Shown piece after piece: positions 35,853 through 47,775 of a stretch of 64,000 nt of DNA (position 1 is the stretch's first letter; the number at the start of each line of letters is the position of its first letter). The notes below the pieces were generated by a model that made no database searches, was not told where the DNA came from, and was given only the letters and a program-made list of their open reading frames with translations. The translations under genes and the position numbers were made by a program. The stretch comes from Paralvinella palmiformis (Eukaryota; Annelida; Polychaeta; Terebellida; Alvinellidae): NCBI GenBank assembly GCA_025642065.1, contig JAODUP010000355.1, positions 127,501-191,500 on the forward strand, given 5' to 3'.

Positions 35853-37500
35853 GAATTTAGTAATAACTTCATGCCTCCTTCCTTTCCTTGAATTGGAATG
35901 AGTTAGCTTACATAAATACAACGTTTGATTTATAACTATATAATGTAATTATATGATATTTACGATAATTATGAAGTAATCTGATTGGCATTCTGCCTTT
36001 TGCGTACTTGTGTTTTTATAATTATGTATAATAATAAGAAGTCATTATTCACCCGGTTGCCAGTTCCCCAGTGAGGATTTTGTCTCCTGCCCACCTGACA
36101 AAGATTCGGTTCCAAAGATTCGGCCAAAATTTTGAGGAGTCTACTTGCAGTAAGTTCACCAAAGATGATTGTCGAACCATCACAGTTACTAATAAACATT
36201 TAGACACAGGACAGACACAATTCAGGGAAAATTAATGCATCCTCATTTTGCAATGACCCAACCACCTAATGAAGATTTATGTTGTTGCGCACCCGGCACT
36301 GCCAGCTGAGCAAGAAATAAAATTAGCGTTGTTGCTTTTTTTTAGCCGGTTGCCAGGTAAGCAGTCGCAGATACTTTCCTTCAGGATCTGGCTACTGGAT
36401 GAATAAGACCATTTTCTATCGTTCGGTATCCAGCTACCACGTAAATAATACTGGCCATAATATTAATAACAATATATAATTATAGATATCTGTTTCATAT
36501 TTTAACCTGGCTTACTTGATAGAACTTAGGAGTTATGACCAAATCAATAAAATATTTGCAAATCTATATAATTAAGGTACGTTTCATATAGAATCTGTCA
36601 GACTCTGTTCTTTCTTGCCTCGTTTGAGGTCCGTTTCACGCTTCTACATGCTGTTAAACGACAGTCTCATAATTCCACCAATTATCGCTCATTGCGGAAC
36701 CCATTTCATAGACTAAGACTAGCCAATGAAATTGTTATACATCAAGATATACTCTCTAAATGTTTACCCTTTAGTATACCACTACACCACAACATGTTAT
36801 TAGATTATGAAATTAGTTAAATTAATTAACATATAATGCTTTACCTAACACACACCTAATAAGAAAACCAAATAATGTACGTAGACTAGTCTAATCTAAT
36901 GGTTTCAGCTTCGTTTTAATTCATGTACATTCATGATGGTAATTCGTATTTCTAGTGAATACGCGCGAACTGCATTTGGGTTTTTAGTCCCCCAGCGGTG
37001 GTTTTATTTAGATCTAATTATTTATTTACCAACACAAGAAATATTTTTGACAGGATATAATCATAGACCAAGGAAAAAAATAGGAAAATTTACTGAAATA
37101 AATCTGATTTTGACATGAATATCCCTGGAATATGAATAGATGGAAGGTTAATAGCTTATCAAGTGCTTCACACTGACGATATAATATTAATATAAAATTA
37201 TATAACAAAGAATTGCAAAAAGCTGTGTATAGAAATGATATATTTGAGTTTTTGTTTAAATACTCCCTAAGTAACAATAATAAGTTCTTAAGCTTTTCTT
37301 TGAAGTCCATTTTTTAATTATAAAAATTTAGGGGTATATCTATTAATTCCTTCCTGCGTGATTCTGCTTGTGCATCTAGAAATCTAGATCTAGTTGTCTG
37401 AAATTATGTAATACAAATAATTTTAAACTGGTGGATCCATACATTTAAACGAGCATTATTTTATGACATTTTTAATTGATAAAATGTACTCTGTGTGTTT

Positions 37501-37531
<31 letters not shown>

Positions 37532-37597
37532 GTATAATCAGGTATTACGTATATTACCTGAAATGTTCAGGTACTGTACGTACGTGTATTAAATCTC

Positions 37598-37740
37598 AGT
37601 TAGCAATAGACGTATTTCCTGATAGACGTAATACACATAATTACCTGATTATACAGGACTTAGACAACCTCGTGAAATGGTCGCACAAGTGGCAGCTGGG
37701 TTTCAATGAAGCCATAGTCAAAAGCCTCGTACCAGATAAC
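37598..37740 (+). mobile_element. LINE reverse transcriptase, left half of a split copy
   Basis: Reads D-L-D-N-L-V-K-W-S-H-K-W-Q-L-G-F-N-E-A, the strand just after the RT active site of L2/CR1-type elements, where W-S-x-K-W-Q-L-x-F-N is conserved. The match ends at about 37735, where TTGGNCCAA repeats begin. The expected continuation (K-V-M-H-L-G) resumes at 40322. Confidence 0.75.
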
Positions 37741-40321
37741 ACAACAATGTTGGACCAATCATGGTCCAATGTTATATACTACACTGGTCCATGGATGGCA
37801 TACTATGTTGGGCCAGCGTAGTTTTGACCTCCGGGCCAATGCTGGTCCAATGCTGGCAAATTATCATTGGTTCAACGTTGGCCCGTCGTCGATCCTACGT
37901 TATAAACAACGTTGGTTCAATGATGGTCCTTAACAGTAATCAAAAAATGCATTCAAAAGCGTTATCCATTTTTATTAATTTAATTCTACAAAATTGTTGC
38001 TTAAACGTACGTAATACAAAAAAAGGCAATAAGAACCAAACTTACTTAATTAAGAGACAAGATAGTCATAGAGTTCACTTAGCCAATTTACTGTACAGAG
38101 CAATTCACAACCATAGATAGTGTATAGTTAATCAGTCAGAATTTTGCAGCATCTGTACCACCACGTCCAGTCCTGAAAAATAGAAATCCATAATATCATG
38201 ACAAAATATAATCTATTAAAACGAGCACACAAAATGTAATGAATTCATACATGCCCTGTGCACAACAAAATTATATGAAGACAAAATAATTATATTTCCA
38301 AAATGCATTTTAAACATAAAAACAAATTTCAAATATTTACACTTGAAAGATGGAGTTAATTAATTAATGCTCTTATTCTCCAAAATATAGTCAATCACAT
38401 GACCAAGATAACTTCATCTGTGGTGTTGTAACATATATACGATGACTTGGTGTCTTTTAAAGGTAACTTTCTAAATAATGGATGCAAAGAATATATAGAT
38501 ATTTGTTCAAAACAAGATATTTCGCTGTGTGCTCAATAAAGACAAACAATTAATAGTCTATTTAAATAATATCCGAGCAATGTCAATTGTAGATTCTCTT
38601 GTCAGAAAATTTCCATACATACATACATACTTCTATCCTGGATATCTGACACCCTCTTGTGCACTCCAACAGATTCTATAAGAATATAAAAAATACAGAG
38701 TTAAATTCACCACCACCACAACAACAACAACTTGTATTCTATTTCTGGGCACTTACAGTATTAAAAAGGATGTTTTTGTGATTGTAAAATGTTCTTTCAG
38801 AAAGATCTAATTTGACATTAAACACACATCTTCATCAGCGGATCCTGGTATATATTGGAATATTTCTCAGAATAATTTGTATATTATAATTTAGTAGCTA
38901 CCTTTCTTCCTTTCCTCTCTCGCCTTCCTCCCACCATCTCTATCTGGGGTACCCTGATAACCACTTTTTTTACAACATCCTCCACGTCTTTCTCTTTAGT
39001 TGGGACATTTTATATGCATCTGAAAATACAAGAGCTTTGGAAAAATACCACCAACCACAATTAAGTCATGTGCAGGTATTATCTGTTAACGTAAAAAAAT
39101 GTAATAGCCTGTGTCATAATAATAACCCTTCTGTAGAGTTGATAACGATATGAAAAACACCATATTTTCACCTGAAATGCATGAAACATCTAGTTATTCC
39201 AAACAGCAACATTTGAAGTGCATTTGGATAATAATTGATCCATTTGGCCATATTGGTGCCTCTCTCGGCAGCAAATCCAAATGGTAAATCATTAAATTCA
39301 TGATAACCCGACACATCGAGTATACACAATTCAAGAAGCTTCGATAAGGTACAATATACAATAACAGGTCGATAATGTTGTGGTAAAGTAGGATCTAAGG
39401 TAGGTTTCTTAAGTAAAGGTACAAGTAAGCTTTGACAGAATGTATTAGGTACAATACCGTATTTAAGACACATAGAAAACGTGACACTGATATGTCTGAT
39501 AATTCTAGAACCACGAGCATGTTTAAGATGTTCGGCCCTGATATCATCAATGTGAGTATGCAAGGCGAGGATCCAGAATTTATGGTATATACTGATACAC
39601 TTAATTTAATCCTAATTTAAATTTGTTCAGGAAAACATTGACCAACAGAGCAATTAAGACCCTAAATGAAGATCTCTCCAGATAATTTTCAAAAAACAAC
39701 TTCATGTCATTATACACAAATATCTTTAATTAATAATAATTGGTGACATAAATTCATGATATTATCTGATAAAAATGTGTATAACTTTCTTTACATGTTA
39801 CCTATTGACATAATTCAAGCTGTATATGATTATAGAAACTGAGCTCTTTATGCTTGTATTTTTATTATCAAACTATCAAAGTAAGGCTGAGTTGGGAGGC
39901 GGGGGCTATGTGTGAACAACCATTGCTGGACCAACATATATCTTTTGCGGGAAAAACTATTTTGAAACTTGGACTTCGATTGAAATGACAATAAATGCAA
40001 ATAAATTTAGGCTAATGTATGTTACGTAACTATATTTCAGAAACAGTGAGTTGTCATGATGTACATTACACTGATAATATATCTAAATACCTATAAATCT
40101 TTATATTTGAAAAGATGAGCGAGAAATACTCAACTGTGTGAATGTTTTTCCGCTGACAAAAGGTAAAGGTCGTTTGCTGTGATGTTTCATTTTAACATAT
40201 TCCACCTACGTGAGGCGCATCTCGTATTAGCCAACGTCGGTCCGACACTGGTCCAATGCTGGCAAACAGTCTACAACATTACCGGCCCAATGCGACGTTG
40301 GTCCTATACGTGGTTGTGCTA
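37741..40321. mobile_element. 2.6-kb insertion bordered by TTGGNCCAA-type repeats
   Basis: Interrupts a LINE coding sequence between adjacent codons. Left end 37747-37936 and right end 40229-40317 are runs of near-palindromic TTGG(N)CCAA units. A 19-bp stretch, CTGGTCCAATGCTGGCAAA, is identical and direct at 37842-37860 and 40248-40266. One more unit lies at 39922. The interior is AT-rich, with no transposase I can see, and contains a minus-strand LINE fragment at 39168-39563. Probably a non-autonomous transposon carrying a later LINE insertion. Confidence 0.5.
39168..39563 (-). mobile_element. LINE reverse transcriptase fragment (fingers/palm)
   Basis: Reads I-R-A-E-H-L-K-H-A, F-S-M-C-L-K-Y-G-I-V-P, L-L-V-P-L-L-K-K-P-T-L-D-P, Y-R-P-V-I-V, S-K-L-L-E-L and F-G-F-A-A-E-R-G-T-N-M-A. 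These are the early RT blocks of non-LTR elements. It is truncated at both ends and nested in the 37741-40321 insertion. Confidence 0.8.
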
Positions 40322-40720
40322 TCTGGGGATCCATCTAGGCAGCTCGAATCAGAGATTAAAATACCAGATGGAAACTGGGACATTAGGTGACACCAGAATT
40401 GAGCAGGATTTGGATGTATTTATTGACGAGGAATTAAAATTCCATGTCCATGTCTCCAAGGCAGTAGAAAAAGCTTCACGCTTGTTAGGCTTAATAAGAG
40501 CCACCTTCACATGTCTAGATACTGTCACCGTGCCTTGACTATTCATCACTATGGTACGACCACATTTATAATCAGAGACGGGCCACGAAACTAATACCAA
40601 AGCTGAAGCATCTCCCATACGATAAGAAGCTAAGAGCCCTAAGATTACCATCACTACAACAACGTAGGAGAAGAGTGGATATGATGCAGACATATAAGCT
40701 AGTGAAAAAAACATGCTAGA
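40322..40720 (+). mobile_element. LINE reverse transcriptase, right half of the split copy
   Basis: Resumes with H-L-G-S-S-N-Q-R-L-K-Y-Q-M, then E-Q-D-L-D-V-F-I-D, K-A-S-R-L-L-G-L-I-R, an ITMVRPHL-like tract after a stop near 40537, R-A-T-K-L-I-P-K-L-K and L-P-S-L-Q-Q-R-R-R-R-V-D-M. This is the C-terminal part of the same protein as at 37598-37740. Several stops or shifts. Confidence 0.75.
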
Positions 40721-42965
40721 TTTGGAATTGGGCAGTCAGTCTTTAGCCAGAGAATTGTAAACGACTGGAGCAATCTGATATACGTATGCATAATAGTGCA
40801 TAATACTATGTATTTGTATTATAAGATGCACTATGGTTTATTTGTGAATCCATTCGTGGTGTGTGTCTGATAGCATTATTATTTAACCAACAAATCACAT
40901 GTATACTTCATTCTATTCTAAGTTACTTAGCATGAAATGAAGAGTAATTGTGATTTGTCTGTTAAATAATAACTTAGTAAGTACAATTTTTGACAATTCT
41001 CAGAAGACGCAAAATTCATGGAGCTTGTTCTCAAACCCTATCGTCCCAATACTCGCCACGAGAAACTTAAAGGTTTGTGCAAGACACGCTGGGTTGAAAG
41101 ACATTTTCGTTTGAAAACATTTGGTGAGGGTTATGAACACCTGGTCACTTGATGTTATGGCTAATTCACATGTTTGTCCAGAAGTTAATGAAAATCGTTG
41201 GAGTAGACCGATTCAATTACCCCTTGGCGCCACCATACGGCTGAATTTCACACTACGGTCTCGGGTTAGAAGTCTAAGAATCAGTGTTGCATGGCAATTT
41301 ACCCGTGAAGTGGCCGATAAATGCCTAAGCTATATTTAGATTTTAATTATAGTCCATTAAGGGTATGTGATCTCCAGATAATAATTTAGCATTTAATAGG
41401 AATGGCATTGACTTCGTCCAAATGATATAAGCCACTAAACTAAATAACGTTCAGCGCGATTTGCATGGAGCTGTTATAGTTCGGCCTGCCTAGTTCACAT
41501 TTTTGTTTTGATTAACCTTTGCCATCTCACATAACGATGTCAATGGATAAAATCAATGATCACATAGATTATAATTCAATGGGTGATTCCTATTACTGTA
41601 ACATTGGTATTTACGCATAATATCTTGTATTGAAAGTGATCTGTTTTATTTTATGAATCAGCCATTCGTGCAATGTTTACTACATGTAAATGTCAAGGAT
41701 GTTAATACTCTAATGTAATAAAAAAATATTTAATAATATACAGGTGATATATATATATATATATGATTGGTTCCCAGGTACAAATAAAAATAATATTTCC
41801 AAAACTTTCATTTATTTAATCCATTGAAACCATTCAGCTCATTCATTGGGTTATATCCTGATAAATATTGTGTTAAATCCTTTGGAAAGACATAATCGTT
41901 CAGCTTAAATACCAATTTCAGTCTACGTGTAATATGAAATAATTTGTTGAAAGATTTCCAGTATTTACCTATTAACAGTTCTTGCTAACCGATGCAACGC
42001 ATTTCGGCTGCTCGGTCTACTGAGATAGCGACACCAAGACTACGGCTAATGGTGTGAAAAGTAGTCTGCAGAGTCTTGGAGTTATTGTTGTCTTCACTGT
42101 ATTGAAGAATAATTTGGATTATTTGAAGGGTTTGTCAGCTAAATTATAAAGAAGAAATATTGACGTCTTTGTCAGAGATTCAATTTTTTACGAATGACAT
42201 TGGTGTAAAACTCCAGAGATGGTACGACGAAGCAAGCTGCTGGCTTCATATATAAGTACTGAAAAGGAAATACCAAGGGTTCCAAGGATTCAGTGTAATA
42301 GGTCGAATGTACCTGCTGACCAGAGTTGACTAAACTACTTTGATTGTGTTCTTGAGTTGAAGTAGAAGTAATCCTCTTCAAAGCTGCTTGAGTAGAAGTA
42401 AAAGATAAATTTTATTGTAACACAAAAACTAATAATCAAATATATACAAGAGATAAGAAAATGCACAGACTTGCACATGTGCTGCTACCCTGAGTTCACT
42501 GAAAAAAGCCCTCGTTCAACTTCCGCAAAAGCTGATTTTCAAGGTTGCTGTCGCCAATGAGAGCCCTCATTACAGAACAGCTGCACAGAACAGGCGCTCG
42601 CAGACAGCTTTAGCTGGCAGGGGAGTGTTTGTTTCGAAGAACAGCCGATTGATCATTGGCCATGCTGCGACTGTCATCGTCTCTGTAGATGGACTGAGCA
42701 AGCTGCATAGAGCTATTGAATTGTCCTCATCTTCGTCGTCTTCATCCGAATGGTCTGATGCCTGGTCATCTGGTGTTGTCTCCTGTGACGAACCTCAAGC
42801 CCTTCCTCGACAAGATTCGAAACATCGTCGACAGATATGGCCACGGGTGTTGCCCCGGACCCATTTCCCCTTCACCGCTTTCTACTTTGCTCTGCACATT
42901 CACGTCCGCTATAATCATTATAGAATTCAAACTAATCGAACTGAATCCCGAACGAGAATACACTC
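40721..42965. other. Intergenic stretch
   Basis: No supported feature. A frame at 42625-42969 with a serine run has no splice signals or family motif. Confidence 0.45.
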
Positions 42966-43140
42966 GTGATTGGCCTGCCTTGTTGGACCACACATCACTA
43001 CCACCTGAGTTCGAATCTCGCGTGGACATATCTGAAGGCTGTTTCATTTTTTACTTCGCTTCATTACCTTTGGAGGTTGCTCGGCCCATTTAGCCTAATA
43101 TGTGCACAAAAGTGGCCTTAAAACATCAATCTATCATCAA
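42966..43140 (+). mobile_element. SINE A, copy 5, head partly lost
   Basis: Enters at CCTTGTTGGACCACACATCA, with GAGTTCGAATCTCG B-box, body and ATC-type tail. Confidence 0.8.
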
Positions 43141-43169
43141 CCACCTGTCAAATGGTTCCACCTGGCGAA

Positions 43170-43386
43170 TAATAATAATAATAATAATAAAATAGCCAAA
43201 CTGGCAACTTCAAATGAGGCAGACGCAAATGGTCTGTAATTTACAGCTTCCCCACGGAGACTAATTCTAAATAAATTTAGAATTTAGAATATATGGCATG
43301 TTCGGTGGAGAAAACCTTGCCAGTTACCTGAAAAACTTCTACTATAGTGCCACGGCCACAGAATGGCCATAGCCATAGGTAAAACC
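43170..43386 (-). mobile_element. tRNA-like SINE C, copy 2
   Basis: The reverse complement shares CCTATGGCTATGGCCATTCT, CTCCACCGAACATGCCATAT and TAATTTAGAATTAGTCTC-like blocks with 35288-35527. The (ATT)n tail appears as (AAT)n on the plus strand. Confidence 0.65.
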
Positions 43387-43876
43387 ACAAATAAAACTAC
43401 CAAGTTACAAGACCCTCCCCCCACCTCTAGTAAATCCATCACTGAGTTAGCAGGTCGTCAAGCTTTCTCATAAGTATACACCTTGAAATAAATGAATATA
43501 TATAAATAAATATATATATAAATAAATAAATAAATAAATAATTAGTAACAAATAGAGTAACCCCCAATAATCCTCACAACTGAACCAATCACCAACTCTC
43601 ATATCGTGGTTTCCCACTATTGTCTTCTTTTCTCAGTATTTATACACATTATACACAAAAGTTTGTAGTGTTTCAGAAGACATCTAAGCATTATCTAATT
43701 TCCATTTTTCTTCCACGGAGAAAAGGGGGAGATCCCTTCCCTTACACCATGGACTGTCCCCATAATCTCCCTTAATTCAGATCCACCTAACATCTGGTAG
43801 CATCTCAGCTATAGTATATGAATAATTCACTATTTATAAATATTTATACATAAAACAATTTATACATTTTAGGAAC

Positions 43877-43907
<31 letters not shown>

Positions 43908-43984
43908 AATAATGTGGGTAAACATCCATGTACAATACTATGAATAACTAAGACTTATATGACGAACTGTTATCCCTAGGTGTC

Positions 43985-43997
43985 ATAGCCTGTACAC

Positions 43998-44041
<44 letters not shown>

Positions 44042-44084
44042 GTTTACTTAATAAAGTGTTCTCCCATTAAAAGCCATTCAAAAG
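43985..44084 (-). mobile_element. LINE/SINE 3' end with (TTA)n tail
   Basis: A (TAA)n array on the plus strand followed by TTAATAAAGTGTTCTCCCAT and GCCATTCAAAAGTATTGTAC. Reversed, this is a GTACA...CATTCAAA...CTTTATTAA 3' end. A homologous copy is at 45515-45600. Confidence 0.45.
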
Positions 44085-44765
44085 TATTGTACAGTGATAC
44101 CCTAGATAAGATGTATATAAAACCCCAATATTCTACAATGCTAGGAGAAACAATGGCTCATGGAATTTCAACCCGAAAAGTGCCAACAAACGCAATATCA
44201 TCCAGGAAGATTGCTATATCCATAGCCAAATATCTTGGCGTGGAACTGCACATAAATATGGTTGAACTAGCTGGCAGAAGCACATCCACAGCAGAGCCAG
44301 TCAAGCAGATGTCACAAAATGCTTTCCTCCAGAGAAATATGCGAACATGCCAAAGAGATACGTACCAGAGCCCATGCAGTGCTACTCGACACTCGTAAGA
44401 TTCACCATGGAATATACCAATACTGTTTGGGATCCTCTCACATAGAAGTACACTGACTACCTTGAGATGACCCAACGCCGTATACGTTCTGCTAGATTTC
44501 TTTGTCAAGACGTCTAGAGAAACAGCAGTGTCGCACAGATGATGACGCAACTTGGATGGGAGTCATTACAGGAGATCAAGCGTCGCTGAAAGAGTGAAGG
44601 TGACGATGATGTACCGAGCAGTCCATGTTAGCCATCGAAGGGAACGCCGTAAGGTTCCTCATCCCATAATGCAGAAGAGTAACAATGCAGTACTCCTTGT
44701 CGGAAATAGCCCGAACCTGGAACAGCCACCTATCAGATGTTGTAGCAGTGCAAACACTTGAGCCA
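44085..44765 (+). mobile_element. LINE C-terminal fragment, heavily decayed
   Basis: Pieces in several frames: Y-L-G-V-E-L-H, F-L-Q-R-N-M, M-E-Y-T-N-T-V-W-D-P, Q-R-R-I-R-S-A-R-F-L-C, Q-L-G-W-E-S and V-K-V-T-M-M-Y-R-A-V. The order matches the C-terminus of an RT family in which S-T-V-W-D-P, A-A-R-F-V and L-G-W-x-S-L are standard. It ends where a TTAA MITE begins. Confidence 0.65.
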
Positions 44766-44770
44766 TTTAA

Positions 44771-45380
44771 AGGGACAGTCCACTCTCAGAATTTTTTTAA
44801 AAATATATAATGCTTAGAACAGTAACCAAAAATTTCCCAATAATAATCACGAAATATATCTGATATCATAGATAAAGGGAAATAATCAAAATTACTGGAG
44901 GGCCGCCATTACGGCTGTACCGGAAACCAGATTCGAAGGCGGGAAGGACAAAACTGAAATGTTCTGACGTCACGCTCTCTAGACTGACGCGGATTATAGT
45001 TTCTTTTGAGCGTTAATTTCTGAGTCATTTTGAATCATCTTCCTCTTGTCAGGTTCCTTCTGGCTCAAACTGATATGGTTGTATATCATCCATGACGTAA
45101 TTTTAACAAGATAATGCCGTTTAGTTCCGGAATAATTCTTTGCTCAAACTTGTTTACATTCTTTTGTGCGGGATCTACAGACTTCGGGTCAACCGAATAC
45201 GCTGAAGTGACGTCAGCATTCAGGAGCTTCCGGTCTCTGTCTAGCTTCAAAATGGCGGCGCCCACAGGCCACTAAAAGTCGATTAATCAGCACTTTGAAC
45301 TGGATTACTTAATATGTGGATGATCATTTACCAGTTTTTACATTATTCATGATATTTGTGAGTATAGCTGTGTTAGTCCT
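44771..45380 (+). mobile_element. TTAA-flanked MITE, second copy
   Basis: 610 bp between TTAA at 44767-44770 and 45381-45384. Ends are imperfect inverted repeats, AGGGACAGTCC and (reversed) AGGACTAACACAGC. TTAA duplication suggests a piggyBac-type mobiliser (family knowledge; inferred). Homologous, opposite in orientation, to 30893-31480. Confidence 0.7.
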
Positions 45381-45514
45381 TTAAGACCAGGCTCGCCAGC
45401 TAACAGCACTTTGTTTATAGCTATGTACCATGTACCACACATTTTTCTTAGTCATTCTGCATCACTCTCATTAGACACCAGTACGCAATATTGTAATTTG
45501 GATTTTGTTAGGAA

Positions 45515-45600
45515 TAATAGGAATAATAATAATAATAATATATTTAATAAAGCGTCCTTAATAGCAGGAGCCATTCAAAGGCGCTGTACAAATAATATGT
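45515..45600 (-). mobile_element. LINE/SINE 3' end with (TTA)n tail, second copy
   Basis: A (TAA)n array then TTTAATAAAGCGTCCTTAAT and GCCATTCAAAGGCGCTGTAC, the same order as at 43985-44084 and with the family's GGCGCTGTACA intact. Confidence 0.45.
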
Positions 45601-46599
45601 AATATAATAATACCCCAAATAATATGTCCGTTAAAACCATATAAGAGATTTAAAAGATAATAATGTTTTGTCAGTGAGATAAATAATAATAAGTAAGTGA
45701 GTATTTAGAACAATTTTAACTTTAATGTAGTTTTTGAAGAATTGGGTCGATATCAGATATGATCGATACGAGTACAGTAAAAAAAGAGTGCTTAATTCTT
45801 GTGTCAAGGAGTTTATTAGACAGTTGATGTTCTTAAAAGTCACAGCAAAAGGTTTGCCAAATTAGTCAAAATGTCGGTGTTGTTTATTAAAATCAATTTA
45901 AGTCAGAGATATTTTTTTATTTTTTCCCAGAAATAAAGTTACAGTGGTTTTTAAACTTGCTTTGCTAGTATCTGACGTTGACAAATATGCCACAGCTATA
46001 ACCGAGAATCTTCGGAAAACTTCGGAATGTGACGTCATGTTTGACACACATAGACGCCAAAGACTCGCCCTAGCCTTGCTTGCTTGCTTGCGTTTCCCTA
46101 GGCTGTCGCTTGTTTAGCCCAGTCTATCCTTGCTTAACCTGAGTTACGTGTTCTTTGTTGTCTTTGTTAAGCGTATAAAATGGTGTATAGCGCCGCATAT
46201 AATTGTGCAAATGAGTCTGCCATTGGATTCAGTATACATTAACCCCCCCCCCCAAAAAAAAGATGCTTGTAAACTGTGGCACTACGTGATGTTTGTCAAA
46301 GATGACGTCACACGATAACCCCTAGCGAGTATAGTACACACTAGCAATCGATCGTAAAAGTTAGGAAATTAAGGATTATTGGAACATTTTAATGGAAATA
46401 TGATAGCTGGTGATTAGAATTGTTTTGAGTGTGGTAGTGCAATTATTTGTTACGTTATATTTACTTGAAAATGTGAAATTTCTTTTCTCGTCACCTTTAA
46501 GATAGTAAAAAGCATCTCGGCATAGTGATGTTACATTATTGTTCATAGAAATGAATACATTTGATAAAAATAACTCCTTAATTTTTTACTAACTCATTA

Positions 46600-46780
46600 G
46601 GGGTAATGAAAAATGAAACAACCTGTAATGATGAAGATTTTGTCTGTTTTTTTAGCATAATCTGATGAAGCCAAATAGATAATATTTGTTTTGTCATCAT
46701 TTAATTTAGTACCCTCCATAGCCAAATAACAACAACACAATGTTCTAGTCTTCAAGGAGGGAGAGGAATTTTTTAATTCA
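46600..46780 (-). mobile_element. Small LINE RT fragment
   Basis: Reads K-L-N-D-D-K-T-N-I-I-Y-L-A-S, matching the L-N-x-D-K-T-E motif after the RT active site. Ends abut a (TA)n array at 46818-46864. Confidence 0.5.
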
Positions 46781-46812
46781 CTGTCATTGCCAAATAAGAT
46801 TACTTTGCATAA

Positions 46813-46817
<5 letters not shown>

Positions 46818-46865
<48 letters not shown>
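46818..46865. repeat. (TA)n array
   Basis: TA repeats next to a LINE fragment. Confidence 0.97.
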
Positions 46866-46867
<2 letters not shown>

Positions 46868-47028
46868 TTTTCATGAAAATGCCATACGTCTTTCTGATTT
46901 ATCAACCACTTTCCACTCCCGAGTCCTTTACAATAGTTTGGAATATTAACATATATTATTATATTAAACTAAATTAAGTTCAATTAATTTATTTGAGAAC
47001 GTAAGATTTCATACATATTGAAAATAAT

Positions 47029-47147
47029 GGGGGCACCTCAGTTGTGTAACTCGTTGCATTTCTGAAGGGTGTTTTTCTTTGACTTCGTCTCATTGCCTCA
47101 TCGGCCCATTTAGCATACCATGTGCACAAAGGTGGCCATAAATATCA
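47029..47147 (+). mobile_element. SINE A, copy 6, body only
   Basis: CTGAAGGGTGTTTTTCTTTG through CCATTTAGCATACCATGTGC and GGTGGCCATAAA; the tRNA part is unrecognisable. Confidence 0.7.
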
Positions 47148-47246
47148 TATAAATTTAGCGACGTAAATATAATATACATAAATCTATTAAAACAGAATAT
47201 TTTTAACTCTCTAACACAACTGTACGATTAGACCCGTAGTCTAAAC

Positions 47247-47327
47247 GTACGGCACTCATTCTGCGCATGCGTATACCTTTATTTCTGGTTTCGTTTAAAA
47301 GTACGGCAGTCGATATGCGCATGCGCA
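47247..47327. promoter_or_regulatory. Two NRF1-like palindromic sites in a short tandem duplication
   Basis: GCGCATGCG at 47263-47271 and TGCGCATGCGCA at 47316-47327. Each is preceded by GTACGGCA(C/G)TC, so a unit of about 30 bp is repeated 53 bp apart. The second site is a perfect NRF1 consensus palindrome, a motif typical of CpG-type promoters. It is placed about 230 bp before the THAP-like ATG. Confidence 0.45.
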
Positions 47328-47555
47328 TGATTTTCACACGTGAGACGTATCCCAAATAGCAAACCTAAGGTGGGCCACCGGTGGGGATATGCGGCACAGG
47401 TGACAGAGGCTAGATACCGCTGAACATTTCCGCAAAAAACACAAAAACCAAGCAATCCTAAAATGCAGGTAATCCAAGATGACGTGTGACGGGAACTGAG
47501 AGAGTCTTCCTCATTGACCTGAAAGAAAACTAGACCGAACACGGCCGCCGATTTG

Positions 47556-47632
47556 ATGGCAAACAAGTTCCAACTTCCCGTGGTGAATTCGTGTTGTGTC
47601 GTTGGTTGCATAAGCCGTTCATCTTTTCATCG
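47556..47632 (+). CDS. Possible first coding exon of a THAP-domain protein
   Basis: ATG opens 25 codons that carry V-V-N-S-C-C-V-V-G-C-I-S-R and end S-F-H-(R) across a perfect GTAAGT donor. A C-x3-C pair followed within ten residues by S-F-H-R is the usual beginning of a THAP zinc-finger domain, where S-F-H-R-F-P is common. Two GCGCATGCG sites lie 230-300 bp upstream. I did not find a matching second exon with the C-x2-H half, so this could be a truncated gene, part of a THAP-bearing transposon, or chance. The phase after the donor would need a one-base completion of an Arg codon. Confidence 0.33.
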
Positions 47633-47775
47633 GTAAGTATAAGGAACACATTTAAAACTAGATATCTACAAAGCATTTTAAAACTTAACTTAACCAAATA
47701 AATCTTGCCAAAATTCATTGTATGCATATTTCTGATCTTACATACGCAAAGATGCACTAAAGAATTGTCGCGCAC

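Larger units (their letters stand above)
34872..37597. other. Upstream flank of HTATSF1
   Basis: AT-rich. Expected to hold the promoter and noncoding first exon, which I cannot place. Contains SINE C copy 1 and a possible pogo-type MITE. Confidence 0.4.
45601..47028. other. Intergenic AT-rich stretch
   Basis: Only a small LINE fragment, a (TA)n array and a (TTGC)n tract near 46075 recognised. Confidence 0.45.

Noticed and set aside
42625..43093. Serine-run frame and an overlapping 125-codon frame as a gene
   Set aside because: The second runs into SINE A copy 5; no splice signals or domain.
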